From: an uncultured Clostridia bacterium | GTDB taxonomy: Bacteria > Bacillota > Clostridia > Saccharofermentanales > Saccharofermentanaceae | Length of the DNA: 64,000 bases | Assembly (NCBI GenBank): GCA_946407705.1 | Contig: CAMJPC010000002.1 | Location: forward strand, 62,001 to 126,000 | Direction: 5' to 3' | In this document: positions 25,131-33,850 of the stretch, one piece after another | Layout of the letters: the number at the start of each line of letters is the position of its first letter | Position numbering within the stretch: the stretch's first letter is position 1 | The notes under the pieces: generated by a model | Told to the model about the DNA's origin: nothing | Databases searched by the model: none | Seen by the model: the letters and a program-made list of their open reading frames with translations, nothing else | Program-made: the position numbers and the translations under genes

Positions 25131-26668
25131 GCGTCTCTCTCGATCTTTTCGATTAGTTTCATTGCTTCGAGCGGCGCGTTGTCTATATAAGACTGCTTGT
25201 CAGGATAGGTATCCAGCTGAAGCCTGTAATCACACCATGTCTCGTACTTCTCCTTGCGCTGGCTGAAGAGCTTTTCGACGCCGTGCTGGATCGATACCGG
25301 GCGGTTGTGGTCGGAAAGCGTCTCCAAAGGCCTCTCAAGATAGATGACGTAGGAATTGCATCTTACGAAGAACTTGTTCTCGGGGCGAGTTACGATGCCG
25401 CCTCCGCAGGAGATGACGAGTCCGCTCTCAGGAAGGATCTCGGCTGCGACCTCACACTCATTGTCACGGAAGGCATCCTCTCCGAGACCTGAGATCGCCT
25501 CGGCAGAAGTCATTCCGTACTTGTCCCTGTATGCGTAGTCAAGGTCGACGAGTTTTCTTCCCGTGATGGCGGAAATGCGCTTGGCCATCGTGGTCTTGCC
25601 GCATCCCGGCATTCCGATGAGGGTAATGTTTCTCATCTTGAGCTTCAGCGATCTGATTATCTGCTCGATCGTCTCGTTCTTCTCATATCCGAGCTTAGCT
25701 GCTGCATCCGTCTCGCCCTTGAAGAGCAGTGAAGCCTTGTAAGCCTGGGCCACGAGCATCGAAAGTCCGCCACAGAACTTAAGACCAAGGTCTTCCGCAT
25801 CCTGCAGGAATCTCGTGCGTGAAGGATTATAGATAAGGTCGCAGCATGCCTCAAGCCTGGGGAATCCCGACAGGTCGATGAGCCTCTCACTGACGTTCGG
25901 ATACATTCCGACCGGAGTGGTATTTACGATGACCTGGACGTTGCACGCCATGTCATAAACGTTATCGTAGTTGATGTCCGAAGTACGGCCGCAGGAAAGG
26001 ATATTGGCAGCGCCTAAAGTCTTGAGCGCGTATCTGACCGCGGCAGCGGCTCCGCCCGTTCCGAGAACGAGGACGTCCTTGCCGGAGATCTCTATGCCCT
26101 TGCGGTTGACCATGTAGATGAATCCGTAGTAATCGGTGTTATAGCCGTAAGTCTTTCCGTCGCTTCCGAAAACAACGGTATTTACGCTTCCGCATTCTTC
26201 AGCCGCCTCATCGAGCTCGTCGCAGCGTGCCGCGGCTTCTTTCTTATAGGGAATGGTTACGTTGAAGCCCTTGAATACCTTGCCCCCGAAAAGCTCGTCA
26301 AGCTCGGTCGGCTCTCTTTCTATAACCGAATATGTATATGAGGGATCCAGGAGATTGTGGATCTCCGGAGAATACGTGTGCCCCAGTGAACGGCCTAAAA
26401 CGCCGTAAGCGGGTTTGTTCTGGTGAGCCTTGGAAAGCTTAAGAATCTCGCGGTAAAGATCTTCAACATACGGTCTGCTCTCAAAGCCTGCAGACTTTTT
26501 GAGCTTTGCGAACAGTGCTTCTTCCCTGGCACCGTCAACGACGGCCATTCCTTCGGCACGCTTCAGATTGCCGATCCTGCGCGAGACCGCCGTCCTTCTC
26601 TCGAAGGCATCGAGGATATCACGGTCAATGGAATCAATTTCGCTGCGAAGCTTATCAAGATCATCCAT
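25127..26668 (-). CDS. Trifunctional chorismate mutase-shikimate dehydrogenase-shikimate kinase
   Basis: A 513-residue fusion. I start it at ATG 26668, after GGAGGTAATAGCC, not at the track's 26701. Residues 1-90 are an AroQ-class chorismate mutase: LRSEIDSIDRDILDAFERR, then Lys in GNLKRAEG and GAREEAL, keeping the usual substrate-binding Arg/Lys/Glu positions. Residues about 95-350 are shikimate dehydrogenase (YGVLGRSLGHTYSPEIHN, NVTIPYKKEA, NTDYYGF, GTGGAAAAVRYAL). Residues about 352-513 are shikimate kinase (LIGMPGCGKTTMAKRI, FRDNECEVA, VISCGGGIV). It thus holds two consecutive shikimate steps plus the branch-point mutase that feeds TyrA. All three look catalytically intact. Confidence 0.95.
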   Translation of the reverse strand: MDDLDKLRSEIDSIDRDILDAFERRTAVSRRIGNLKRAEGMAVVDGAREEALFAKLKKSAGFESRPYVEDLYREILKLSKAHQNKPAYGVLGRSLGHTYSPEIHNLLDPSYTYSVIEREPTELDELFGGKVFKGFNVTIPYKKEAAARCDELDEAAEECGSVNTVVFGSDGKTYGYNTDYYGFIYMVNRKGIEISGKDVLVLGTGGAAAAVRYALKTLGAANILSCGRTSDINYDNVYDMACNVQVIVNTTPVGMYPNVSERLIDLSGFPRLEACCDLIYNPSRTRFLQDAEDLGLKFCGGLSMLVAQAYKASLLFKGETDAAAKLGYEKNETIEQIIRSLKLKMRNITLIGMPGCGKTTMAKRISAITGRKLVDLDYAYRDKYGMTSAEAISGLGEDAFRDNECEVAAEILPESGLVISCGGGIVTRPENKFFVRCNSYVIYLERPLETLSDHNRPVSIQHGVEKLFSQRKEKYETWCDYRLQLDTYPDKQSYIDNAPLEAMKLIEKIERDA

Positions 26669-26691
26669 GGCTATTACCTCCATATGAAAGA

Positions 26692-26700
26692 ATAATATCA
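26692..26700 (-). promoter_or_regulatory. Candidate promoter of the fusion-aroQ operon
   Basis: Minus strand TGATATTAT, an extended -10, about 24 bases upstream of the start codon; no clear -35. Confidence 0.45.
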
Positions 26701-26829
26701 TTTTTCGAACCCGTTTTGACGAATAGCGGAATTATTATCGGTAAAAAAATACGATATACTCCTGTAAGAAAAGTGCATCCTGAATCGTTATATAGGTGAG
26801 ATCTCAAATAACACCGGAGGCAGAGAATT

Positions 26830-27309
26830 TTGAAAAACGAAGATGTAGTCAGATTATTTGATGCTTATTCTGATGATCTTTACAGGTTCGCCGTTTATTA
26901 TTCGGGTTCCAAACACGACGCTGAAGACATAGTTCAGGACGTGTTTTTGAAACTCCTCGGTAATCATGTCGAATTAAAACCTAACAAGGAGAAAACGTAT
27001 CTCCTTACCATGACGGCCAACAAATGCAAGGATTATCTCAAGTCAGCATCACGTCAGACCGGAGTCGATCTCGAGTCTGCGGAAAACGAACTTCAGTATT
27101 TCGATGATTTCAACGAAAGAAACAAGGCTGTATTTGATGAGCTCATGAACCTGGACGGTCAGTTCAGGATGCCTATCTACCTGTATTACTACGCAGGTTA
27201 CTCTTACAAAGACATCGCAGGAATACTGAAAATATCCGAATCAGCAGTTGGTGTAAGGATCAACAGAGGCAAAGCGCTGATGAGGATAGGACTGGAGGAA
27301 TATCTATGA
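26830..27309 (+). CDS. ECF-type RNA polymerase sigma factor
   Basis: A 159-residue sigma-70 family protein of the ECF group. Region 2 reads FDAYSDDLYRFAVYYSGSKHDAEDIVQDVFLKLL in outline, with the typical DAEDIVQDVF. Region 4 is YYYAGYSYKDIAGILKISESAVGVRINRGK in outline, with a helix-turn-helix at IAGILKISESAV. Translation begins at TTG 26830, 9 bases after GGAGG. The gene overlaps the following membrane protein by ATGA, the classic layout of a sigma factor with its anti-sigma factor. It lies opposite to and between two blocks of shikimate genes. Confidence 0.93.
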   Translation: MKNEDVVRLFDAYSDDLYRFAVYYSGSKHDAEDIVQDVFLKLLGNHVELKPNKEKTYLLTMTANKCKDYLKSASRQTGVDLESAENELQYFDDFNERNKAVFDELMNLDGQFRMPIYLYYYAGYSYKDIAGILKISESAVGVRINRGKALMRIGLEEYL

Positions 27310-28235
27310 GAGACACCTCGAACAAAATAAGAATGGATGGAACCAGAAAAATGGAAATGAGAAATTTGCTTATGTCCGCTCCTGCGGAAGTTACACAGAT
27401 GCCTAAGAAAAGCACGAAGAAGAAAGCCGTAACGGTTCTCCTGGTCGCAGCAGTAGTGTCTGCATTGGGACTCTCGGTCTATGCGGCAATAAGAGGACTT
27501 GAAAGCCTGACCTTCGGCAAGGTTACATACGGGCCTTCGATCGAGGAAGACATAAAGAACTCAATGCCTACTCACGAGTACATCTCGCTTCAGGGTTATT
27601 CCGATTCGCCCGAATACAAAGCCACTGATGAGTGGTTAAGATTCGAGAACAGCTACGATACCGACATGTCGATAATGGAAGCATACGACAAGGAATGCAA
27701 GAAAACCAAAAAGGACCCGTTCGGTGAGAAATACGGCAATTACGGCATTTACTCACAGGAGATGGCAGACAAGCTCGAAGAGATAACCGCAAAATACAGC
27801 CTTAAGCTGCATACCGGATTTGCCGACTGCAACGAGAAGATCCTCAAGGATAAAGGCATAGACGTCTTTTCAGGCAGCGCTTCCGGAGCCGGATACATGT
27901 ATGCTGACGGAACATTCCATATGGATTCGACCTTTAGCGGCATGCATTTCCAGCTGATAAGAAACATGAGAGGTTATTTCGATAACACCTATCTCAACAT
28001 CGGAGACAGGACCGGCTATGAGCAGTGGACTTACAAGACAAAGAGCGGAGTAACCGTCAACATCGCATACAGCATTAAAGACGGCGAATTCCAGAAGGCA
28101 TTCATCTCCGCAGATCTCGAAAAGAGCTTTGTGTCCGTAAACGTCCTTCCATGGAACGACGACCTCGAACTAAACAACCTGACGAAAGCGGATATCGAGA
28201 AGCTGGCAGATCAGATCAACTTCGCAGCGCTCTGA
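27306..28235 (+). CDS. Probable membrane anti-sigma factor
   Basis: A 309-residue protein with a short cytoplasmic N-terminus (about 48 residues), one membrane helix (VTVLLVAAVVSALGLSVYAA) and an outer domain of about 240 residues. The assignment comes from the overlap with the ECF sigma gene and the topology. No zinc-binding HxxxCxxC of the ZAS class is present. The outer domain has a repeated Gly-rich/aromatic pattern without known motif (KLHTGFADCNEK, SGAGYMYADGTFHMD). Such proteins hold the sigma factor until an envelope signal releases it. Confidence 0.75.
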   Translation: MRDTSNKIRMDGTRKMEMRNLLMSAPAEVTQMPKKSTKKKAVTVLLVAAVVSALGLSVYAAIRGLESLTFGKVTYGPSIEEDIKNSMPTHEYISLQGYSDSPEYKATDEWLRFENSYDTDMSIMEAYDKECKKTKKDPFGEKYGNYGIYSQEMADKLEEITAKYSLKLHTGFADCNEKILKDKGIDVFSGSASGAGYMYADGTFHMDSTFSGMHFQLIRNMRGYFDNTYLNIGDRTGYEQWTYKTKSGVTVNIAYSIKDGEFQKAFISADLEKSFVSVNVLPWNDDLELNNLTKADIEKLADQINFAAL

Positions 28236-28262
28236 CGATCTGAGGTCATAACTCAACAATGA

Positions 28263-28292
28263 GAAGAGCCGGGATTGTCCCGGCTCTTTTTT
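28263..28292 (+). terminator. Terminator after the sigma/anti-sigma pair
   Basis: AAGAGCCGGGA-TTG-TCCCGGCTCTT, a perfect 11-bp stem followed by TTTTT. Confidence 0.93.
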
Positions 28293-28297
28293 CAACT

Positions 28298-29389
28298 TTA
28301 CTTTTTGGAAAGGATCATGTCGTAAAGCGCTATCGCTGAGGCTGCTTCCACGACAGGCACCGCTCTCGGCGCGACACAGGGATCGTGCCTGCCTTCAATG
28401 CTGATCGTCGTATTCTTTTTCGCCGCAAGGTCAACAGTCTCCTGCGTTTTGGAGATGGAAGGCGTAGGCTTTAAAGCGCAATCGAAAACGACAGGAGCTG
28501 CTTCACCGACGCTGATCCCGCCAAGTATTCCTCCGCAGCGGTTTGTCTTAAGCCTGACTTTTTCTTCTTCATCAAAGACAAAAGCATCGTTGTTCTCGGA
28601 GCCCTTGAGGATGGTGCTGTCATAACCTGCACCGAACTCGACCGCTTTAACTGCCGGGATCGCGAAGATCATCTGCGAGATCTTACCCTCTATTCCGTCG
28701 AAGATCGGACCTCCGATGCCTGCGGGAAGTCCTGATATCACGCACTCGATGACTCCGCCCACGGAATCCTGATCCATGCGTGCTTCTTCTATCCTAGCCT
28801 TCATCTTCTCTGCTGCCTCGTCAGAGATCGCAGGGAAATCCTTTTTCGCGCATGCTGCAAGGTCTTCCAAAAACTTCTCATCACGAGGTCCGTGAGCGAA
28901 ATAAGTATCGTCTTCAACATCGAAAACAGACTTCAGATGCGCATGTATCTCAATACCCATCTTCTTCAGTTCCGTCAGGGCGATTGCTCCTGCGATGCAA
29001 AGAGGAGCGGTCATTCTTCCTGAGAAAATACCGCCGCCTGAAGCTGAAGCCTCTTCTCCGTAAAGAATTCCAGCCGTGTAATCGGCATGTGAAGGCCTCG
29101 GGCAGTTCATTATCGAAGCATAGTCCTTCGGCTTTGTATTAGTGTTGTATATGAATCCGTGAAGCACGCCATCCTCAGTTTCAAAAATGACCTCATCGGC
29201 TTCTTTTCGTGGAGTAGACCAGGCGTTCTTTCCGGGTGCTCTTCTCGCCATGAATTCCTTAATGAATCCGGCATCGGGTGTTACGTCTGAAGGCAGCCCC
29301 TTGATATACACGCCGATGGTCTCGCTGTGAGATTCGCCGTGTATCAGAAGTTCCAGTCTGCTGCCGTGATAAGTGCTTTGCATGCTCAT
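28298..29389 (-). CDS. aroC: Chorismate synthase
   Basis: A 363-residue FMN-dependent enzyme turning EPSP into chorismate. Family motifs: HGESHSETIGVYIKGLP at the start, RRAPG, RPSHADYTAGILYG, ASGGGIFSGRMTAPL with the GGGxxSGR core, RMDQDSVGGVIE, GILGGISVGE and RHDPCVAPRAVPVVE. Length is normal. It overlaps aroA by ATGA and ends the tyrA-aroB-aroA-aroC run. Confidence 0.97.
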   Translation of the reverse strand: MSMQSTYHGSRLELLIHGESHSETIGVYIKGLPSDVTPDAGFIKEFMARRAPGKNAWSTPRKEADEVIFETEDGVLHGFIYNTNTKPKDYASIMNCPRPSHADYTAGILYGEEASASGGGIFSGRMTAPLCIAGAIALTELKKMGIEIHAHLKSVFDVEDDTYFAHGPRDEKFLEDLAACAKKDFPAISDEAAEKMKARIEEARMDQDSVGGVIECVISGLPAGIGGPIFDGIEGKISQMIFAIPAVKAVEFGAGYDSTILKGSENNDAFVFDEEEKVRLKTNRCGGILGGISVGEAAPVVFDCALKPTPSISKTQETVDLAAKKNTTISIEGRHDPCVAPRAVPVVEAASAIALYDMILSKK

Positions 29390-30645
29390 AAGATCGCCAT
29401 TCCGTTTTCGATTATCGTTTTAAATTCAGGGAAGGATTTTGAAAGGCAGGAGATATCATCTATCTGAACCTTTCTTCCCGTTCCCGCCGCGCAGAGGACA
29501 GCAGCCATTGCCATGCGGTGATCGTTTGAAGAAGTCAGCGAGATCTCTTCGGGGATATCGCTTCTGACCGCCCCGTAGACCGTGATGGAATCCTCTTCGA
29601 GTTCCGTTTTGATGCCGCATGCCGCAAGCATTTCGCAGACCGCGGATGCCCTGTCTGATTCCTTCACGCGGAGACGCTTTGTTCCGGTAAGGATCGTTTT
29701 CTTTGCTTTGAAAGCTCCCGTAACCGCCATGTAAGGAACGATGTCAGGGATGTCATTGCAGCTCATTTCTATCTCATCGACCGGAGGCTCGCCGTCAGGT
29801 CCCATTACGGATACCGCGCCGTCTTCCGTATCAACTTCCACTCCAAGGCCTTCAAGGAAACCGGTTATGGCCCTGTCGCCCTGGACCGATTCAGTATCAA
29901 GGCCGGTGATCATGGCACCGCCGTTCTTCATGAGAGAACCGAGACAGAGGAGGAACGCTCCGTTGCTCCAGTCGCCTTCGACTGTGAACCTGCCTGAAGG
30001 GACAGCGATTCCGGCACGTCCGGGAACGGTGAAAACATTGCCTTCCCTGGTTACTTCAATGCCGTATTTCCTTAAGACTGATACCGTGAGTTCGATGTAA
30101 TGGATGGAACTCATCTCGCCCGTAACCGTTACCGTTGAAGGCTTGTTGAAATTGGAAAGAGCCATCAGAAGTCCTGAAATGTACTGTGATGAGACGCTTC
30201 CGTCGATCGTGTAGTTGCCCGCCATGAGAAAACCTGCTGCGGTAACTGTACGCTTTTCGAGGTCCTTTTCGATGGTGACACCGAAAGGTGCAAGGCAGGA
30301 AGCAAGATCTTCGACCGGGCGTTCAACCAGACGTCCCTTTGTCGTGAAGACCATCTTTCTCTCGGGAGAGCCCTTGAGCGCGAGTGCCAGAGGGATCATG
30401 AAACGCAGTGTGGAACCGCTCTCATTTGCGGGAAGAATTATGTCATCATCGCCTGTTTCGGAAGCCGCGGAAAGCTCTGCCAGACACCTTTTCGTCGCGA
30501 TGACGTCATCGTTGTCGTCCTTCCTGATGTTCAGGTAATCACCCCTCGCACCAAGTACGAAATTGACTATAAGTTCTCTGTGATATGCCGATTTGGATGC
30601 CGGAGCCTTGAGGTCAAGCATCAGGTTCTTGCAGGCTATGATCAT
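29386..30645 (-). CDS. aroA: EPSP synthase (3-phosphoshikimate 1-carboxyvinyltransferase)
   Basis: A 419-residue enzyme. Signatures: PASKSAYHRELI, NESGSTLRFMIPLAL, GSVSSQYISGLLMAL, RLRVKESDRASAV and SSNDHRMAMAA. In the shikimate site the usual LxAxNAGT is written ILPANESGST, so the Ala-Gly-Thr of class I enzymes is Ser-Gly-Ser here; this is common outside class I. It overlaps aroB and aroC by 4 bases each. Confidence 0.96.
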   Translation of the reverse strand: MIIACKNLMLDLKAPASKSAYHRELIVNFVLGARGDYLNIRKDDNDDVIATKRCLAELSAASETGDDDIILPANESGSTLRFMIPLALALKGSPERKMVFTTKGRLVERPVEDLASCLAPFGVTIEKDLEKRTVTAAGFLMAGNYTIDGSVSSQYISGLLMALSNFNKPSTVTVTGEMSSIHYIELTVSVLRKYGIEVTREGNVFTVPGRAGIAVPSGRFTVEGDWSNGAFLLCLGSLMKNGGAMITGLDTESVQGDRAITGFLEGLGVEVDTEDGAVSVMGPDGEPPVDEIEMSCNDIPDIVPYMAVTGAFKAKKTILTGTKRLRVKESDRASAVCEMLAACGIKTELEEDSITVYGAVRSDIPEEISLTSSNDHRMAMAAVLCAAGTGRKVQIDDISCLSKSFPEFKTIIENGMAIL

Positions 30646-31709
30646 GTTGAAAGGAACCTCATGAATTCTTCGGGTGTCATCTTCCTGATCTCGGCTTCGC
30701 CGATCTTGTTAACAAGTATAACCGAAATGGTGCCGCCGCGCTTCTTCTTGTCGTTCATCGCGCCTTTGACGATCGCCTCAGGAGTGATGCCGTCACTTAC
30801 CGGAAGCTTGTAGAGCTTCATGAGATCCTTCATCCTCTCAGCGGTCTTAACGTCAAGCGTGCCTGCCCTGACACATGCGTCGATCATAATGCCCATTCCC
30901 TTGGCAACGCAGAGTCCGTGCGGCTTTGTGTATCCGCTGTCACGCTCTATTACGTGACCGATCGTATGTCCGTAATTGAGGATCTGGCGTCTTCCGTTAT
31001 CATTCTCGTCTTCCCTGACGACACTTGCCTTGTCAGCGACGTTCATGGCAACGATGTCTTCAAGAAGATCTTCGTCATCCCTGATGTTGCCGTTTGCTTT
31101 TTCGAGTCTTTCAAGTAAATCAGGATCGACGATGAAAGCGTGCTTTACGACTTCGCCCATTCCCTCGGTGAAAACCTCTTCAGGCAGTGTCTTAAGAAAA
31201 GAAATATCCTCTATAACTACTGCAGGCTGCCAGAAAGCGCCGACCTGATTCTTGCCCATGGCAATGTCTATTCCGGTCTTGCCTCCGATCGACGCATCGA
31301 CCATCGCAAGAAGCGAAGTGGGAACCTGAATGACGTTAATTCCGCGGAGGAACGTTGCCGCGGCAAAGCCTGCCATGTCGGTGGTCACGCCACCGCCAAG
31401 GCCGACTACGATGTCAGTTCTCGTAAAGCCTGCTTCAGCCATCTTGTTCCACATGGCGGCAACGGCTTCGATTCCCTTGGATCTCTCGCCCGCCTCGAAA
31501 ACATAGTCAATGGCTTCGATCCCTGCACCAACCAATTCTTCCTTTACCCTTTCAAGATAAAGAGGAGCGACATTAGTCTCTGATACGATCAAAGCCTTGA
31601 CCGTGCCCGGGCAGAGTTTCTTAACTTCGGAACCGATTGCTTTGGAAGCGCCCTTCCCGATGATAACGTCGTACTCTTTTGAAGCTGCCGGAAAACGGAC
31701 TGTCCTCAT
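30642..31709 (-). CDS. aroB: 3-dehydroquinate synthase
   Basis: A 355-residue NAD- and metal-dependent enzyme for the second shikimate step. Motifs: DIVVGLGGGVTTDMAGFAAATFLRG in outline (GGGVTTDMAGFAA), QVPTSLLAMVDASIGGKTGID, GAFWQPAVV, EVVKHAF and NYGHTIGHVIE with the metal-binding His. ATG 31709 follows GGAGGAGG and overlaps tyrA by ATGA. Confidence 0.97.
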   Translation of the reverse strand: MRTVRFPAASKEYDVIIGKGASKAIGSEVKKLCPGTVKALIVSETNVAPLYLERVKEELVGAGIEAIDYVFEAGERSKGIEAVAAMWNKMAEAGFTRTDIVVGLGGGVTTDMAGFAAATFLRGINVIQVPTSLLAMVDASIGGKTGIDIAMGKNQVGAFWQPAVVIEDISFLKTLPEEVFTEGMGEVVKHAFIVDPDLLERLEKANGNIRDDEDLLEDIVAMNVADKASVVREDENDNGRRQILNYGHTIGHVIERDSGYTKPHGLCVAKGMGIMIDACVRAGTLDVKTAERMKDLMKLYKLPVSDGITPEAIVKGAMNDKKKRGGTISVILVNKIGEAEIRKMTPEEFMRFLST

Positions 31710-32548
31710 ATTCCGTCAACCTCCTCCTTGATCTTCCTGCCTTCATCGAGCAGGCTGCGGAGGCCGTCGAAATCCTCATCTTCCAAAGCCTTTTTGTACT
31801 TGGCAAGTTCTTCCTGAAGATGGTCGATCTCGAAAATGAGATTGTCCCTGTTCTCAAGGAAAAGCTGTGTCCACATTGTCGGATTGAGCCATGCGACTCT
31901 TGTCATGTCCTTGTATGAACCTGCTGAGAATCCCTTGTGGTTTCTTGCAGAGGGGCTCTTGATGTATGCGTTGGAGACAAGATGCGCCATCTGTGAAGTG
32001 AAGGCGATCATCTTGTCGTGCTCGTCAGCATGAGCAAGATGGAAGCTTCCGAACTGACAAGGTTCAAGAAGTTCCTTGACCCTGTCCAAAAGGAACATGT
32101 CGTCAAATACCGGAGGCACAACGACCATCGGCGCGTCCTTGTACATGTCGCCTTTTGCGTATGCCATGCCTGAGAACTTCGTGCCTGCCATGGGGTGGCA
32201 GCCGACGAATAAGAAGCCTGCTTCTTTGGCTATCTCAAAGCCCTTTTCGCATACGAATCTCTTGGTGCCGCATGCATCGATTACCAGACCGTCTTTGTTG
32301 AAGTGATCCTTGTGGTCTTCCATCCACTTGATGGTCGCCTCGGGATAGAGTGAGAGGATAACGAGATCGCATTTGCCCAGATTCTCATCAGTGAGTTCAT
32401 CATCGATGATGCCCTGCATCTTAGCCATCTGTGTCGTGCTGTTTGTACGGTTCCAGCCATAGACCGTTGACTCTGAATTCTCTTTGTAGGCCTTCGCGAA
32501 AGATGCGCCTATCAGACCTAATCCGACTACACCGACTGTTATCTTCAT
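31706..32548 (-). CDS. tyrA: Prephenate dehydrogenase
   Basis: A 280-residue NAD(P)-dependent enzyme of tyrosine synthesis. I use ATG 32548 (MKITVG) instead of the track's GTG 32557, which would leave no room after AAGGAA. VVGLGLIGASFAKAY is the nucleotide-binding loop, and GCHPMAGTKFSGMAYA is the TyrA signature with the catalytic His nearby. A chorismate mutase domain is absent here but present in the AroE-AroK fusion. No ACT domain is seen at the C-terminus, so feedback control may act elsewhere. Confidence 0.93.
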   Translation of the reverse strand: MKITVGVVGLGLIGASFAKAYKENSESTVYGWNRTNSTTQMAKMQGIIDDELTDENLGKCDLVILSLYPEATIKWMEDHKDHFNKDGLVIDACGTKRFVCEKGFEIAKEAGFLFVGCHPMAGTKFSGMAYAKGDMYKDAPMVVVPPVFDDMFLLDRVKELLEPCQFGSFHLAHADEHDKMIAFTSQMAHLVSNAYIKSPSARNHKGFSAGSYKDMTRVAWLNPTMWTQLFLENRDNLIFEIDHLQEELAKYKKALEDEDFDGLRSLLDEGRKIKEEVDGI

Positions 32549-32573
32549 ATAATGCACTTCCTTTTCGGTAAGA

Positions 32574-32602
32574 TAAAAAAGACGCCGTAATTCCGGCGTC
32601 TG
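32574..32602 (-). terminator. Terminator between aroF and tyrA
   Basis: Minus strand AGACGCCG-GAATTA-CGGCGTCT followed by TTTTT, directly after the aroF stop. No promoter is evident in the short gap before tyrA, so this signal may be leaky or regulated. Confidence 0.85.
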
Positions 32603-32606
32603 GTGA

Positions 32607-33605
32607 TTACAGAATACTCCTTGCCTTTCCGATCGCGTCCATTACATCAGTGAACTGAGCCGGAGTAAGCTGCTGTGCCGCATCCGAAAGAGCCTTCTCG
32701 GGGCAGGTATGCACTTCGATCTCGAGAGCATCCGCGCCTGATACGACCGCTGCCATGGACATCGGCTTGATGAGGTTGGACTTGCCTGTCGCGTGAGAAG
32801 GATCTCCAACGACGGGAAGGTGCGTGATCTGCTTGAGAACGGAAATCGCACTTACATCGAAAGTGTTTCTCGTGTAAGTCTCGTATGTTCTGATTCCGCG
32901 CTCGCAAAGGATAACGTTAGGATTGCCTTCGCTCATGATGTACTCAGCGCTCATGAGGAGCTCCTTGATGGTAGCGGAAAGACCGCGCTTGAGAAGGATA
33001 GGCTTGCCTGTCTTGCCCAAAGCTTTGAGAAGGTCGAAGTTCTGCATGTTGCGTGCGCCGACCTGAAGGAAATCGACATCCTCAAAGACCGGAATCTGCT
33101 CGGGGCTCATGATCTCGGAGCAGATGGGAAGTCCCGTCTCTTTCTTTGCTTCAAGAAGGAGTCTGATTCCTTCTTCATGAAGTCCCTGGAAATCGTAAGG
33201 AGAAGTCCTCGGCTTGAATGCGCCGCCTCTGAGGATCGTTGCGCCTGCCGCCTTAACTGCCTTTGCGCAGCTCATGATCTGCTCTTCGCTTTCAACGGAG
33301 CAGGGTCCTGCGATGACCGCGAAATTGCCTCCGCCGATCTTTACGCCGCTGACATCGACAACCGTATCTTCAGGATGGAACTTTCTGTTTGCCTTCTTGA
33401 ATGTCTCAGATACTCTCGTAACGCTTTCAACGATCTCAAGACCCTGAAGGAGGTTGATGTCGATTGCGGATGTATCTCCGATAAGGCCCAATACCGTGCA
33501 ATATTCACCCTTTGACTCATTGACCTTGAGGCCTATGCTCTCAAACCATGAAACAAGATTCTTTATCTGTTCCTTCGTAGCTGTGTTCTTAAGTACTGCA
33601 ATCAT
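32607..33605 (-). CDS. aroF: DAHP synthase (3-deoxy-7-phosphoheptulonate synthase), type I beta
   Basis: A 332-residue first enzyme of the shikimate pathway, condensing PEP and erythrose-4-phosphate. Residues 1-70 form a ferredoxin-like regulatory domain ([16 protein letters not shown]) found in type I beta enzymes, which can sense aromatic products. The catalytic barrel shows [57 protein letters not shown] and DPSHATGK. The ATG has AAGGAG upstream. It is controlled by the leader peptide/attenuator described separately. Confidence 0.97.
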   Translation of the reverse strand: MIAVLKNTATKEQIKNLVSWFESIGLKVNESKGEYCTVLGLIGDTSAIDINLLQGLEIVESVTRVSETFKKANRKFHPEDTVVDVSGVKIGGGNFAVIAGPCSVESEEQIMSCAKAVKAAGATILRGGAFKPRTSPYDFQGLHEEGIRLLLEAKKETGLPICSEIMSPEQIPVFEDVDFLQVGARNMQNFDLLKALGKTGKPILLKRGLSATIKELLMSAEYIMSEGNPNVILCERGIRTYETYTRNTFDVSAISVLKQITHLPVVGDPSHATGKSNLIKPMSMAAVVSGADALEIEVHTCPEKALSDAAQQLTPAQFTDVMDAIGKARSIL

Positions 33606-33633
33606 TTCCTGTTCTCCTTCTTTCTCTTGAAAT

Positions 33634-33672
33634 CAAAAACGCTGCCCGGGCTTTGCGTACCCTTGCAGCGTT
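33634..33672 (-). terminator. Attenuator terminator before aroF
   Basis: Minus strand AACGCTGC...GCAGCGTT with a GC-rich loop section (AAGGGTACGCAAAGCCCGG), followed by TTTTG. It lies 28 bases before the aroF start and 50 bases after the leader-peptide stop. Confidence 0.85.
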
Positions 33673-33721
33673 GATTCTTAACTTGGTTTAATTAAGGTTT
33701 TCTCGCGCAACAAAAGCCGCT

Positions 33722-33784
33722 TCAGACTTTATCTCCGAAGTAGTAATAATAGTTATACGCAAAAAAGAAAACCGCAGTCTTCAA
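33722..33784 (-). CDS. Phe/Tyr-rich leader peptide of aroF
   Basis: A 20-residue ORF absent from the track: MKTAVFFFAYNYYYYFGDKV, start TTG 33784, stop TGA 33722. Four Phe and five Tyr codons sit in an 11-codon stretch. AAAAGGAGA lies 9 bases before the start. It is placed between a good promoter and a terminator directly upstream of aroF, the textbook arrangement for ribosome-mediated attenuation by charged tRNA-Phe and tRNA-Tyr. The DNA around it can form an alternative hairpin (CCGCAGT with ACTGCGG) that would cover the ribosome binding site. Confidence 0.9.
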   Translation of the reverse strand: MKTAVFFFAYNYYYYFGDKV

Positions 33785-33816
33785 TTTGAGATGTCTCCTT
33801 TTGAAAAACTGCGGTA

Positions 33817-33846
33817 ATTAAAACACACAAACGTAAGTGCTGTCAA
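33817..33846 (-). promoter_or_regulatory. Promoter of the aroF leader
   Basis: Minus strand TTGACA (33841-33846), 18-base spacer, TTTAAT (33817-33822). It begins 4 bases after the carD stop, so aroF has its own start site. Confidence 0.75.
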
Positions 33847-33850
33847 GGTG

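Noticed and set aside
26700-26830. ECF-type autoregulatory promoter before the sigma gene
   Set aside because: No AAC-type -35 with a matching -10 is clear; only scattered TTGACG and TATACT at unsuitable spacing.
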